Positions 11,827 to 22,650 of a stretch of 64,000 nucleotides of DNA are shown in pieces. The notes beneath the pieces are model-generated. The model ran no database searches. It was not told where the DNA came from and saw only the letters and a program-made list of their open reading frames with translations. Origin of the DNA: Lasiosphaeris hirsuta (lineage: Eukaryota > Ascomycota > Sordariomycetes > Sordariales > Lasiosphaeriaceae); NCBI GenBank assembly GCA_030549175.1, contig JAUKUA010000002.1, positions 2,542,001 through 2,606,000 of the forward strand, read 5' to 3'. The translations under genes and the position numbers were made by a program. Within the stretch, counting starts at the first letter, position 1. Each line of letters starts with the position of its first letter.

Positions 11827-14800
11827 ATGGCGTCCTCTTGGAGCAGCCGCTCCTACATGGCGGGGTTCTCAGCCCTCGACCGCGGTGCAATACACGACTC
11901 TTATAGCGACTATCACCAGCCCGGTAAGTTGAACGCTTTATATGCATGTATATCTCCTAGTAAATTACCATCCACACCCTACGATGCGATGCGGGGGCCA
12001 GCCCGTCTGCGGCGCTGGCGTGCGGGAGCACCCTTCCAGCGACAGGGTAGTGGAGAGAGGGAGGGATGGATGGAGGGGTGAATGATGGGGAATCCGCCCA
12101 GGGGTCGTCAAAAGAGGCCAACCATCAGCCAGCAAATTCCGAGCAATCACGACCCAGAAGCGACCATGGGCCTCCGTTGCTGCCCAGTCAAGCAGTAAAA
12201 GCGATAGCCGCTCCCAAAAAAGTCGCATCGGTATACGGCCCAAGCCGTATCCGTTGTCGGCAAAACCGGGTCTGAGACGACTGCTTCGTTGCTTAGCTTT
12301 GTCGCCGTCGTCGTCATCTCAGCTCCGAGTCCCGAGTTTGGTGCCCCTTAGTCAGATTTGCCCAACACAACAATTCCATCATACAATAACGCGGCCTGTA
12401 TCCTCCGCGGGCGGATTCCCTTTGCATTCGACATCCAAGCTACCATCAACACAAGTGGACGCGACTGCACCACTCCCCTTGGTGCCCGCCTGGGATACCT
12501 AGTCTCTACCCCTCCATTGCGTCGCCGAGTGTCGTCAGCGGGAGTGGGGTGAATTGTTAGCTTTGAGTTGCCGAGCCAGGCGTCTTTTGCTGACTCCTCT
12601 CGGTCTATTTACGCAGACTCAGGTCGACTAGGGCGCGATAATTCTGGCGACATGGCTCCTCAGCTCGGCGCAACCTTCGTCCCAGGAGGCAACGATGATT
12701 TCTACATGCCCGAAGTTATTGCTCCCGCCCCTCAGAGGTAAGTTTCTGCCCTTGAACAACCACCGCCAATCTACTGCTTTGTTGCGCGCCAACTGTCCGG
12801 CTGCGCAGCATGGCTGGAAGCTAGCCGCCGGTGACGCTCAGCTGAAGGAGATGGCGGCTGGTTGGAGCCCGACAAGCTGGCCAAGAGCAGACTACTAATG
12901 TGGTTATCTGACAGGGTGATGCCTGAGGTGCCTCAGAACATGCAGAACGATCTCCAGCGCATGGAACTTGAGGCCCATACAGCCGATCGCAGACGAGATA
13001 CCAGCCAGGGCGTTTTGGCACAGACGAATACCCGACATACTCGAAAATACAGCACAGAGGACTCTAACTCGTGAGTTCCGCTGGGTCAAATCGCCCAAGG
13101 CGTGATGTGGATCAAGAACTGACCTTTGGCTCTGCGGATAGCTTCAAGCCGTTTCCCAGTAGTAGCGCCGGTACGGCTGTTATGGAGACCCCGTCATTCT
13201 CCCCCTTTCCCAAAGTTAAGGGAGAGAATATTCCGCCCAACGATGAGGAAAAAGAGCAGATACTGTGGCAGGCGCGTTCTTCGGTCCTCCACTCAAACAA
13301 TGTCGCAATGCAGGTGACCTGGGCTCGGGACACACTTTTGTGGGTTGAGGCAGCCGCAGATGCTCACGCAAGAGACTGGAAGCGAGATGGAAGGGGCAGG
13401 GAACGACCACCAACCCCGAAGACTGAACACAACTTGCGGCTGGATGCTGTTAACATTATCGATTATTTGGCAAGCCAGGAACATCCCGAGGCCACCTTTA
13501 TGAAAGGCAAATGGCTCGAGTTTGGCAGATTTGGTTTCCGAGAGAACAAGATCGATGCCTTCAGCCACTACAAGAAGTCGGCCGAGAATGGATACGGTCG
13601 GGCCGAGTACCGACTGGGAATGCTCTACGAGAACTCCAACAAGATCTCAAAGTCCATTGAGCATTATACCCAGGGTCTCAAGCTGGGGGACTCTGCTTGC
13701 AACTACCGACTCGGCATGATGCACCTCATGGGGCAGCATAGTCATCAAAAAGACTTTCTACAAGGCCTTGAGCTGATTCAAAAGGCAGCCGAAACGGCGG
13801 ACGAAGATGCGCCCCAAGGAGCCTACGTCTACGGAATGCTCATCGCTAGGGAGCTACCGGATATCAATATACCCGAGTCCATCCTACCGTTCGAGCTAGG
13901 CGTCGCTCGCCAGTACATTGAGAAGGCAGCATACCTCAGCTTTACCAAAGCTCAGCTGAAAATGGGACAAGCCTACGAACTGAGTCAGCTCGGTTGCGAC
14001 TTCAATCCGGCCTATTCTCTCCACTATTACGGCCTCGCGGCTCGCCAAGGGCAGCCCGAGGCAGCTCTAGGTGTGAGTCGATGGTTCCTTTTTGGATACG
14101 AGAATGTCTTCCCGAAAAACGAGCAACTTGCCTTCAGATATGCACATGACGCCGCCCTTGCTGGTCTGCCAACTGGCGAGTTCGCTATGGGTTATTATAA
14201 CGAGATTGGAATTCATGTTCAGAAAGATCTCAAAGAGGCAAGGAGATGGTACGAGCTAGCAGCCGAACATGGGAACAAAGATGCAAAGGGGAGAGTCGAG
14301 TCGCTGAGTCAGTCGAAGACACTGACTAAAAAGGATCACGAAACAACCACCCTCACTCGTATCAAGTCACAGTACGGGTCGCAGCGTGGCAAGCGCCCAG
14401 ACCGATTTACGAAAAAAAATGACGTTCTTCCTGCACTGGCCGAGTCGGGCCCGCCAAGTCCTGTCGACAGTGCGCCAGCTGTTCCCGGAAAGTCATCTTG
14501 GTCGCCACAACGGAAACAGCCGACCATCGTTGAAGACAAGATTGAGTTTCCTGATCCCGAAAGGAGCAGCACCATGAACATTAGGCCACCTGCTTTTACA
14601 GTCAACCTAGACCCGGTTCTCACCGTGCGCTCCAAGTCCACGGCCCCGTACCCCGAAGATGACAGACCTCCGCCACTGACCTTACGACCCAAATCTACTG
14701 CACCATACCCTGATGATGAGATGCTTGGACACAGGCCGCCACTATCCCCGCACTTTAACCCGGGCATCCGTCCCTCTTCGAGCTCTGGGCCAGCGGCGGA

Positions 14801-15029
14801 TCGACCAATGAGCGCCTTTGGCATACGGCCTGTGTCTCCCAATTCTGGTCCTCAGGCTTCCCAACTAAGCGCTGGACGCGGCCGTCCTCAGCAAGGCCAA
14901 CCATCGGCTGGCTGGGCGCCTCAAGTGCCCTCAGGATACAGACCGCCGAGCTCCGGTCAGCCGAGTCCTGGCTACCCCAGGCAGGACCATAGAACAGAGA
15001 ACGCACAGTGGCAACCTAAGCCGCTGCCT

Positions 15030-15061
<32 letters not shown>

Positions 15062-15871
15062 GCAGCAACGCCATGATCTTCCTTCACAGCGCTTGGGAGC
15101 AAACAGCGTTGGGCTAGGTGCTCCTGTCCCTGTTGGCGCTGCTCCCCTCGGGGACCCGAACCGAGCACGATTGCAAAAGACCAACCCCAATCTCAACAAG
15201 CCTCAGCCATCGCTGCAGGGCCCACCTGGCCAATTCCCAGGTGCCGGGTACGGCTCGCAGCTTGACAATGCCGGAGCTCCGTCGGGCAGGGATTACGGTC
15301 CTCGATATGGCAGCCGACCGACGAATGACAGGAACGACAGCTACGACCGCTACGGTGCTCTCCCCCCGCCTGCGGGCAGTCGGCTGCCTGGCGCTGGAGG
15401 CAACGGGAACTTTCGGCCAGAGCGTACGGAGACCCTTCCAGTTAGCGGTGCAGGTGGCGCAAGCCAGCCACCCGGTGGTGGGGGCCCCTTGAAGCAAAGA
15501 CCGGGCCTGGCCGACAGCATGGCGGGAGGGCGCAACAGCGCGCCTCCGGCACAGAGCGCGAAGCCCGGGCCACGGCCGAGTTCGAGCCATGGTGGGAACC
15601 CGGGCGCGGGAACAAACAGCCCGGCACCAAGCGTCGCGAGCACGACCAAGCTGCCAGGTCATGGCCCTCCTCGTCCCGGCGGGAAGCCAGCGGTGGCAAT
15701 GGACCATCCAGACGGAAAGACTGTGGGCCAAGGGCCCGCAACCTTCGAGGAGATGGGTATCCCGCAAGGCAAAGGTGATAGCGACTGTGTAAGTGCATTC
15801 TGGGGTTTCTACGCCCAGCCAAATTTCTTGATGTTTTTGTTACTAACTCGGATTTCTAGATTGTAATGTGA
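11827..15871 (+). CDS. Skt5/Chs4-like chitin synthase activator with Sel1 repeats and C-terminal CaaX box
   Basis: Activator and localiser of chitin synthase at growth and septation sites. Exons: 11827-11923, 12617-12737, 12915-13070, 13142-15788, 15860-15871; 1010 residues. Residues ~245-515 are tandem Sel1-type repeats (AFSHYKKSAENGYGRAEYRLG, EARRWYELAAEHGNKDAKG). Residues ~520-1000 are a disordered Pro/Gln/Gly-rich tail with a short polyQ run near 755. The last intron (15789-15859, GTAAGT..TTCTAG) is followed by a 12-nt exon encoding I-V-M-stop, so the protein ends Cys-Ile-Val-Met, a CaaX prenylation box as in yeast Chs4/Skt5. The first intron is long for this window (693 nt). If exon 1 is wrong, the ATG at 12652 is the fallback start, but exon 1 joins perfectly in frame (SDYHQPDSGRLGRD). 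Confidence 0.9.
15030..15066 (+). repeat. CAG microsatellite encoding polyglutamine
   Basis: About ten CAG units plus CCG/CAA interruptions within the disordered tail of the Skt5-like protein. The frame is kept. The tract is likely length-polymorphic between strains. Confidence 0.85.
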
Positions 15872-16261
15872 TGGACGGTCAACCATTGTCAGCTTGAACT
15901 TTCTTCTGGGAGACTCCAACGCATCTTTTAGATCAGGCTTCCCGAGAAGGCGGTGATAATCGGGCAGCTGCGACAGCCCGAGCTAAGGAGTTGTATAATA
16001 ACTTGAAAGCGCGGCGATCTGAGATAACATGCTAGATCACATAGACTCCCGAGAGGGAAACACATGGGTGCTGTGCTTGGCCAAGTTATGACTGATGATA
16101 GATAGCATTACGAAGTTATCACTGCGTTTAGTTTCTAAGCTCAGTAGTCTACCACGGCGGCGCCAATACGCTGGCTAACCTCGAGGTGTGTTTGCGGGGC
16201 AGAGGGCTTGTCGTGTGTGTCCTCTCCCCAAAGTCTACCATCCAGTCGTAATTTTCGATGC
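15872..16261. other. Convergent intergenic region
   Basis: 390 bases between the 3' ends of the Skt5-like gene and the first SDR gene. Nothing beyond presumed 3' UTRs was seen. Confidence 0.5.
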
Positions 16262-17444
16262 TCACTTCTCCTCGCTCGTCCAATCTCCGCCCTGAGAGTC
16301 ATCAATAACCAAAAACAAAAGGAACAAAGGACGAAGACAAAGAAGGTAGAATCTCAACTTACCAGCCCTAGGATCTTCTGCCCCTTGTCAAACTCGGCCG
16401 CGTTCTCCTCCCCCATCCATTTCGGCCGACACCGATCAACCCCCTCCTCGGTATCGAACCCCTGGCCCCCTGTGACGAAGACAGCGGTCCCGTTCAGGGT
16501 CGCATCAGCCGCCGACTGCATGATCTGCCGGGCCACGTCGTCGGGGGTGTTGAGTGGCATCTTCTCGGCGGCCCAGCGGCCTTTGACCCCCGAGAGGAGT
16601 TGGGTGTCGGTTGCCCTGGTTAGGTAGAGTTAGGGTTTGTCCCGTTGGATAGGGGGAGGGTGGAGGAGGTAGATACCACGGGCAGATGGCGTTGACGCGC
16701 ACGCCGTACCGGACGGGCGCCCACGGCCGAAGCGCCCTCATCAGTCCGATGACGCCGTGCTTGGCGGCGCCGTAAGCGAAGAGCCCAGGAGCTTCGGTAA
16801 TGCCGGCGATGGAGGAGATGAGAGTGATGGACCGCGTGAAGGGCGGGGCCGGGGCCGGGCTGGATTTCATGTGCGCGAGCGCGAGCCGCGTAAAGTGCAG
16901 TACGCTGGTCAGGTTGATGGCCATAGCATCATTGATGGCTGAGGGTTCCTGCAGTGGGATCAGGGGTTAGCGGGGCGGGAGGGGGAGGGCCCGGGGGGAA
17001 GGGGGAGGGGGGGTACTTTGCGGACGGATTCGAGGTCTAGGTCGGCTGGCTCGAAGTAGCCCGAGGGTTCTTTCACGGCGGCACAGGAAATTGCGACGTC
17101 GATCTGACCATGCGCTCGGTAGGCGGCGTCGAAGAGGGCGAGCTGCGAGCTGTAGTCGCGGACGTCGAGCTGGCGGAAGTGGGCCGAGCCGCCTTGGGGG
17201 TTGGCTTTGGCGCGCAGGTCGTCTTCGAGCTTCGCGCCGTGTGTCACGTCCCAGTCCCCGAAGAAGACGTGGGCCCCCAGAGCGTGCAGCTGGGCTACTG
17301 TTGCTGCCCCTATTCCTTGGGCGCCGCCTGGGAGATGTCAGTGCTGGGTCGACGGACAGATTAAGGGTCGTGACTACCGGTCATGACAACCACCTTCCCT
17401 CGGAGCCGCTGGGCCAGCGTCTCGGAGTACAGTATCTCGGCCAT
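16262..17444 (-). CDS. Short-chain dehydrogenase/reductase (SDR), classical type
   Basis: NAD(P)-dependent oxidoreductase with a Rossmann fold; substrate unknown. Exons: 17378-17444, 17017-17327, 16677-16948, 16363-16615 and probably 16262-16291; 310 residues. The cofactor motif GGAQGIG spans the first intron. Other landmarks are the acidic residue after strand 2 (FFGDWD), a CAAVKEPSG segment in the usual NNAG position, ISSIAGITE with the catalytic Ser, and YGAAKHGVIGL with the catalytic Tyr/Lys pair. The 3' end is the least certain part. Without the last 71-nt intron (donor GTAAGT, acceptor CTCAG) the frame stops at 16354-16356 after LGLVS; with it the protein ends LGLGGDWTSEEK. The gene is head to head with a second SDR 507 bp away. 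Confidence 0.85.
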
Positions 17445-17951
17445 GGCTCTCGTAGATTCAACGTGTGGTTACAGTCTTGACTGGCAAGAGTGCAGTTCAA
17501 TATTTGCGAGTCAAGCTTTTAAATCGCAGCATTGCATGACCCAGGTTCCTGGCTCACAGATTCCCGCATGGCCAACTGCCGTGGGGGGCGAGTGGTATAC
17601 TCCAGCCGCCCGGAATGGGTCTTTTGCGGGGTCAGGAGTCGGATTCCCGTCTTAGCTGGGTCTCCTTTAAGCACTTCATGAGGAGACCGGTCCGCCATGA
17701 ATCCCCTAGCTGCCGCTCTGCGGAGAATGCATCCCGGGTCGGAGCTCTTGTTGATTAAATTGCCCGGCGATTCCAGCCTGAAGAGGTGAAAACGAGGGGT
17801 ACTGTCACACTGCTGGCCTGAGCTGTGTCACGGGTACTACATGCCTGCAATCCGACTTTCCGACTCAAGTTTCGACCTTGGCTCGGACTGGAATCACAAC
17901 GAGCCAAATCTCATCTTACCACTGCCCGAATAAACTTGTTTAAACCACAAC
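17445..17951. promoter_or_regulatory. Shared divergent promoter of two SDR genes
   Basis: 507 bp separates the two start codons, so the two oxidoreductase genes may be co-regulated. It contains GC-rich CGG triplets such as the CCGCCCGGAAT segment near 17609, but I see no convincing paired zinc-cluster site. Confidence 0.4.
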
Positions 17952-18922
17952 ATGTCGGCAACCGCTCCCGCAAAGGGCGAACCCGCGCCAAAGTCGGTCA
18001 TTGTGACGGGCGGCGCCAGCGGGATCGGCCTCGCAATGAGCCGCTACTTTACCTCTCTCGGCTCCCGAGTTGCCATCTTGGATGTCAACACCGAGTCTGG
18101 CACCACAGTCGCTGCTCAGCTGGCCACCGAGTACCCTCAGGCGACTGTATCATTCAAACAATGCGATGTCACTTCGTGGGACGAGCAAGCAGCAGTCTTC
18201 AAAGAAGTCTACCATGAACACGGCAGCCGCATCGACGTCGTCATGGCCAATGCCGGCATCTCGGAGCAGGGTGTCACCACAATTGTCGACTTGAACGAAG
18301 ACACGCCCTCCCCACCAAAGCTAAAGTCGCTCAACATCAACCTGGTCGGGACCATCTACTGCAAGTGAAAACGCCTCCCGGTGCTGTTACTGTGGGCTAA
18401 CAAGTTCCCGAACCAGCCGTGAAGCTGGCCGTGCACTACATGAACAAGAAGCCCAAAGACAGCGGGCTGTCGTCGAGGGGCTCCATCATTTGCACCTCCT
18501 CAAACGCCGGCCTCTACCCCTTCCCTCTCGCACCACTGTATGCGGCATCCAAGTTCGGCGTCATTGGCCTGGTTCGCTCGACGGCCCGGATCATAGAGCA
18601 TTCCGGGATTCAGATCAACGCTTTGGCACCCGCCGTGCTGGGTACGCACCCCTTGCCTCTCTTTACCATGCATCACTAACTGTTGGCAACCACCTTAGAC
18701 ACAAACATCGGCGGGCCCGACAAAGACTTCATCACAAAGATGGTTGTCACGCCCATGTCGACCTTGATTCGCGGTGTGGCCGACTTCATCGCTGATCCAA
18801 GCCTGACGGGACAGGTAGCTGAGATTCATGGAAGCAGTGTGACCATTCGACTGCAGCATGAATTTGTGGATAAAGACACCGAGCACAATATTGAAATGTT
18901 TTGGGATTTTGCAAAGACATAA
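17952..18922 (+). CDS. Short-chain dehydrogenase, 15-hydroxyprostaglandin dehydrogenase-like
   Basis: Classical SDR of 285 residues; exons 17952-18360, 18417-18641, 18699-18922. Motifs: TGGASGIG (cofactor), ILDVN (the Asp after strand 2 suggests NAD), CDVTSW, NAGIS, CTSSNAGLYPF (catalytic Ser) and YAASKFGVIGL (catalytic Tyr/Lys). The first intron has a non-canonical GC donor (GCAAGT) with a CTAAC branch site and CAG acceptor. Only this splice gives the conserved join GTIYSVKLAVHYM; the nearest GT donor breaks the frame. The C-terminus lacks a peroxisomal SKL-type signal, so the protein is probably cytosolic. The substrate cannot be read from the sequence. It shares a short divergent promoter with the other SDR. 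Confidence 0.9.
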
Positions 18923-19454
18923 TTAGGCTTGGTTCCCCTTACTGGATCGCTACCTATCTTACCTTCTAATCACAATGGACAATGGCCCAAACCTTGTTAT
19001 TGCGACTTTTGCTCTGGCTTTGTCTGTCTCCTGTGCACACTTCTAATTTCGGACTCCGCCCGGTGGCGCCCGACTCCCGCAGCTTTCTTTATTCGCATGA
19101 CGGTATTCTGGTCGACAATTCAATTGTTTAGCATGAAGGCCATTGTGCGTTGTCCCGATTCTAATAATACGTAGGCTTGTGGTTCAAAGCCGCTGTTTTC
19201 CTTATAAAACTGTCATGGGCAACTTAGTAGAGTCGAAAATAAATACTCCAACTCGTCATATCATTCACGACAAGCCAAAACAAATTCCGATCAAAATAGC
19301 ACTAGGTCCATCTCACCAAGAGAAAGCAGTAAGATAAGTGTCCTATCCATTCACTTGCTATCCTACGACGGTCCCCCCTTTAGAAGCAAGGAACCTCTCA
19401 AGCTACTCGCTAGCGATAACTACCAGGTACCTTCATTTGAACAACATCAAAGGT
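18923..19454. other. Intergenic region
   Basis: About 530 bases between the SDR 3' end and the first in-frame ATG of the next gene. The next reading frame is open from 19338, but without an ATG before 19455. Nothing else was recognised. Confidence 0.4.
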
Positions 19455-20300
19455 ATGAACAGAGCACTTTTGGATCTAGATCCCGCCCTGATTGGCGCGG
19501 ATTCAGAATGGAGAGCACAGCTTTTCAACCAACTCCAAAACAATATACCCCCCTGCCAATGCTGCACATTCAATCAATATTACAGCTGCGGCTGCCTGGA
19601 CGGACGTCGAGATGAGCATGGAAATCCGATTCCAGCATTCTACCACTGTGTGGTAAACTTCCAGCCGTTCTTGCACCAACTTGTATACCAGGCCCTGGGA
19701 TTCCAACACCACGAGCCCTCCATGGTCCCCCATTCAGACATCAACCGCATCCTCCCGTTCCCGTGCTTCCGCCATCACGAAAGCTCCAAAATCTTCCTTT
19801 CGTCACAACAGGTCAAGAAGATGAGGGCAGAAGCTAGGCAGGTGAGGGAGAAGCAGGCGAGGGAGAGCAGGCAGTCCAGAATCCAACAACAGCTCCATGT
19901 GACATCGGAAGACCGGGCCAAGAGGATGCAGGTGATGAGGGAAGCCAGGCAGCTGACCCGGTCCATGGAGGATGACTTTGTCAAGATTTGGAACGCGAAG
20001 CTTTACAGTGATCTTGGCGACGAATACGCATCGGATGACCGGGAGGGAGAGCAGCAGGCCGACTCGGTGGATACTAACGCGCCAATGTCCAATATTTTCT
20101 GGGGCAAGCCGTTCCGTGTGGAGCCGCGGCCCAACGACCCAACCTACCCGTACTTTGACCAGATGAGGAACACTGGCTACGACGGTGGGGCCTACATGGT
20201 TGACGAGGGTGCTATCGCGAGGGCCCGCTATCTCAACTGGGGCTACAACCAAGACTGGTTAAGAAACTCGACATCGGATCCTCGCTTTCTGGTCATGTAA
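19455..20300 (+). CDS. Hypothetical Cys/His-containing protein with central charged helix
   Basis: I do not recognise this family. From the first in-frame ATG (19455) it is 281 residues with no intron. The N-terminal third has a Cys/His cluster (CQCC, CGC, a CRRDEHG-like turn rendered CLDGRRDEHG, FYHC) that could bind metal, followed by HQLVYQALGFQHHEP and CFRHHES. Residues ~130-185 are strongly charged and Arg/Gln-rich (VREKQARESRQSRIQQQ), consistent with a long helix or coiled coil. The C-terminal part has conserved-looking aromatic motifs (IFWGKPFRVEP, YLNWGYNQDWLRN). The long frame with clean codon use argues that it is real. The frame is open upstream to 19338, so an unseen 5' exon is possible. 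Confidence 0.6.
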   Translation: MNRALLDLDPALIGADSEWRAQLFNQLQNNIPPCQCCTFNQYYSCGCLDGRRDEHGNPIPAFYHCVVNFQPFLHQLVYQALGFQHHEPSMVPHSDINRILPFPCFRHHESSKIFLSSQQVKKMRAEARQVREKQARESRQSRIQQQLHVTSEDRAKRMQVMREARQLTRSMEDDFVKIWNAKLYSDLGDEYASDDREGEQQADSVDTNAPMSNIFWGKPFRVEPRPNDPTYPYFDQMRNTGYDGGAYMVDEGAIARARYLNWGYNQDWLRNSTSDPRFLVM

Positions 20301-20702
20301 GTGTAGTAACCAACCGTAAATACCTACTAATATATAATATCAAGTAAGCGGCGAGTCGACCGTGTGAACATGGACATTCGGATGCTCTGCTCGTGAATGA
20401 AAATGATGTAGTACCAGTCAAGCAGTTTCCTTGGAGTTAGCCTCGACAAACATAGTAAGCCAGGGTTGAGCAGGGATAACCACCGAGAAAACAACCAGCC
20501 TGTCATCACGATTGAAGCCACATGTCTATAATAAATTACCTTATCTACCTACCTACTCACCTAGGTAAGGTACCTAGGCAAAGGTACCTTCCCTTCCCTT
20601 TGACATGCGGGCGATCTGCCGCTCTTGTCCAGTGCCAAGGTGATTCCAATCTTGCTGTTTCGCTGCACTACCCGAAATCATCAGCATCAAATTGCTAATA
20701 TC
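20301..20702. repeat. Intergenic region with degenerate CCTA/TAGG repeats
   Basis: Around 20540-20592 the sequence is a degenerate run of CTACCTAC and CCTAGGTAAGGTACCTAGG motifs, partly palindromic. Such motifs are common in intergenic DNA of filamentous ascomycetes and are not telomeric. No gene was seen. Confidence 0.5.
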
Positions 20703-22261
20703 ATGACTAACTACTGTGCGGCGTGTGTTGGTCCCTTCTGAGACCTTGATATTTCGGTAGGACCTTATGAATCAAGGTCGCATACACGTGAAGCAAACGA
20801 GTCCGAGCTACCACTTATTCTTTGCAAGCGGCACAGCAACCCGGGCCCAACTAATATAGGCGACGACTTCTCGGTTTATGAGGACGATGGCGAAGATGAT
20901 GATTTAGTTAGCGAGTCAGACACTTTGAGAGCACAGCGTGCAGACACTTGGAGGGCGTGGGATCCAGAAGGTCGTAGCTATTACAGGTACAAGCCAAACA
21001 TTCTTTCAGAACAAGATGTCGCCTGGCTCGAAAATTTGCTTGTCCTCGGTCGCACGTCCAAATCATCTCATCTTATTAATGAAGGTACTCCAGGGTAAAG
21101 CATCCAGTCCCCAGATAACAGACCGGCGCTGAGAAGAGCAGGGTGACTGACCACTGCCCAGAGTTTGGATATCGGGATCCGGATTCGCCGATTTCCATAA
21201 TTATTATGCGCTGTTGAGCCCTAGTAACGACCCGAATTGCCCTACCAGTGATGAGTATGACATCCTTGTGCGCGGGAAACGCTTTCCCGCATTCTGCCGC
21301 CTTTGCTACTCCACCACCCAAGGTTCAAGTAGATGCTTCCCTCTTCAAATCGTCCTGTTGGCAGCGTGTCTTGCAGGCCTCGGTGGGGTCAGGCGATACG
21401 GGCCATGAGGTTAACAAGGAGCTCTTACATGCTGCCGTGGAGAAACTCTTTGCGGTGGACCAATATGAAGGCTCTAGCTCTGGAGTTGGAAATGCGCTTG
21501 CGGGAATTGATTACGGCTTCGTCGGAGCGGCTCAAGGCCGGTCTTGGATTTCCATTCCCGGACAGGAGCTCGTCGTTGTCGATCCCTCGCCCGAGCGTGC
21601 GCCCAAAGTGACCTGGAAGAGTTTGATCTCGGCCACCATTAATTTGGAGCCAGCAATCTCACGTTTATTTGTTAGCTACGACCTGGGCAAAAAGGCGCGG
21701 AGTGATCCCTTCAGCAAGCTTCCGTACGGGCTGCTCGAGAGAATCTTTGACCTCCTCTCGGACAAGTGACTTCTTGAGCTCTGTCCGGCATCATGGGTGC
21801 TTCACCGTATGCTTCGCAGCGGCAGCGATGGCTTCTGGAAGCGCCGCATCAAGACGGGTGTGCCGTGGTTCGATGAAGCCCATGAGGTGCTGGAGGACCA
21901 AGAGTTTATGGACCGGACGGACGGATGTGAGAGCACTGTATCTCTCTTTGGAGTCGAGGACTCGGCCTCGGTGGGGCCTGGTAGGCCGCTCATGGGCGTT
22001 GCGAATCGAAGGCGGATATGGGGATTATGTCGGAAGATCACAGACGAGTGCCACAATCAACACAAGCTACAGCTTTCCGTCATGGGCCCCGCCGTCGAGT
22101 CCTTCGCCCCCACCCGCCCCCCTCGCCCTCGTCGTCGTCGTCAGCCATCTTCACCCCCTCCCCCTCCCCTCCTCCTCCTCCTCCTCCTCCTCCTCCTCCT
22201 CGCCCTGCTGCTGCTGCTTCTAATGCTCCTCTTCGGAGAAGTGAACGAATCGCAAAGTTAA
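20703..22261 (+). pseudogene. F-box protein pseudogene (fungal CxxC-F-box family)
   Basis: Relic of a fungal F-box gene, read in one frame apart from three lesions. It starts MTNYCAACVGPF (a CxxC of the type at the N-terminus of such proteins) and hits a TGA at 20739-20741. An acidic linker (EDDGEDDDLVSESD) follows, then one good intron (21095-21161) joining INEGTPG to VWISGSGFADFHNYYAL. One extra C in CCC at 21285-21287 shifts the frame. The frame continues through SLFKSSCWQRVL to the F-box (KLPYGLLERIFDLLSDK), interrupted by a second TGA at 21767-21769, then LLELCPASWVLHRML, FWKRRIKTGVPWF and NRRRIWGLC. The 3' part runs into a CCT repeat. Both stops are one CGA-to-TGA transition from arginine. 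F-box proteins select substrates for SCF ubiquitin ligases. Confidence 0.75.
22166..22202 (+). repeat. CCT trinucleotide repeat
   Basis: An uninterrupted (CCT)n run of about 35 nt within the 3' part of the F-box relic. It reads as poly-Leu in the relic frame, so this part was probably never a folded domain. Confidence 0.9.
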
Positions 22262-22349
22262 ATGCAAAAGGTTGAATTAGGGTCTCGCCAGAGTTTATGT
22301 TGGGACGTATCGACCGTTTTATTTCGGGAAGGAGGGGCCGAAATTATCA

Positions 22350-22380
<31 letters not shown>

Positions 22381-22383
22381 AAA
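22350..22383 (+). repeat. AAAT tetranucleotide microsatellite
   Basis: About eight uninterrupted TAAA units just downstream of the F-box pseudogene. Its AT-rich composition contrasts with the flanking DNA. Confidence 0.9.
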
Positions 22384-22572
22384 AGTTTAAGGGAGCAAAC
22401 CTAGACTTTTGAATGAGATGAAGGGGCATCATGTATTGAATAGTGACTTTCTGTTAAGTGCCTCGTTCATTCCACACATGTGTTTGGCAGGCTGGGGAAG
22501 TGTGTCGGGGAATTGTGAAGGGATGTGAATGCCAGTTGCTCAAGGTGAAACCAGTCTTCTGAAGTTATCGGG

Positions 22573-22650
22573 AGTCTTCTGCAAGAATAAACGGAACCGC
22601 CGAGCTTATTTTTCCAGAGTCTTTGGCAAGAATAAACAGAGCCGCCGAAC
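22573..22650 (+). repeat. Imperfect direct repeat of 33 nt
   Basis: Two copies, 22573-22605 and 22618-22650, sharing GCAAGAATAAAC and CCGCCGA blocks with about five differences, separated by 12 nt. Looks like an old local duplication; no function can be assigned. Confidence 0.7.

Noticed and set aside
15114..15767. 217-codon open frame on the - strand
   Set aside because: Antisense to the Pro/Gln/Gly-rich tail of the Skt5-like gene, GC-rich and without any motif.
20540..20592. Telomere-like repeat
   Set aside because: The units are CCTA/TAGG with palindromic GGTACC, not TTAGGG arrays; an interspersed intergenic motif is more likely.
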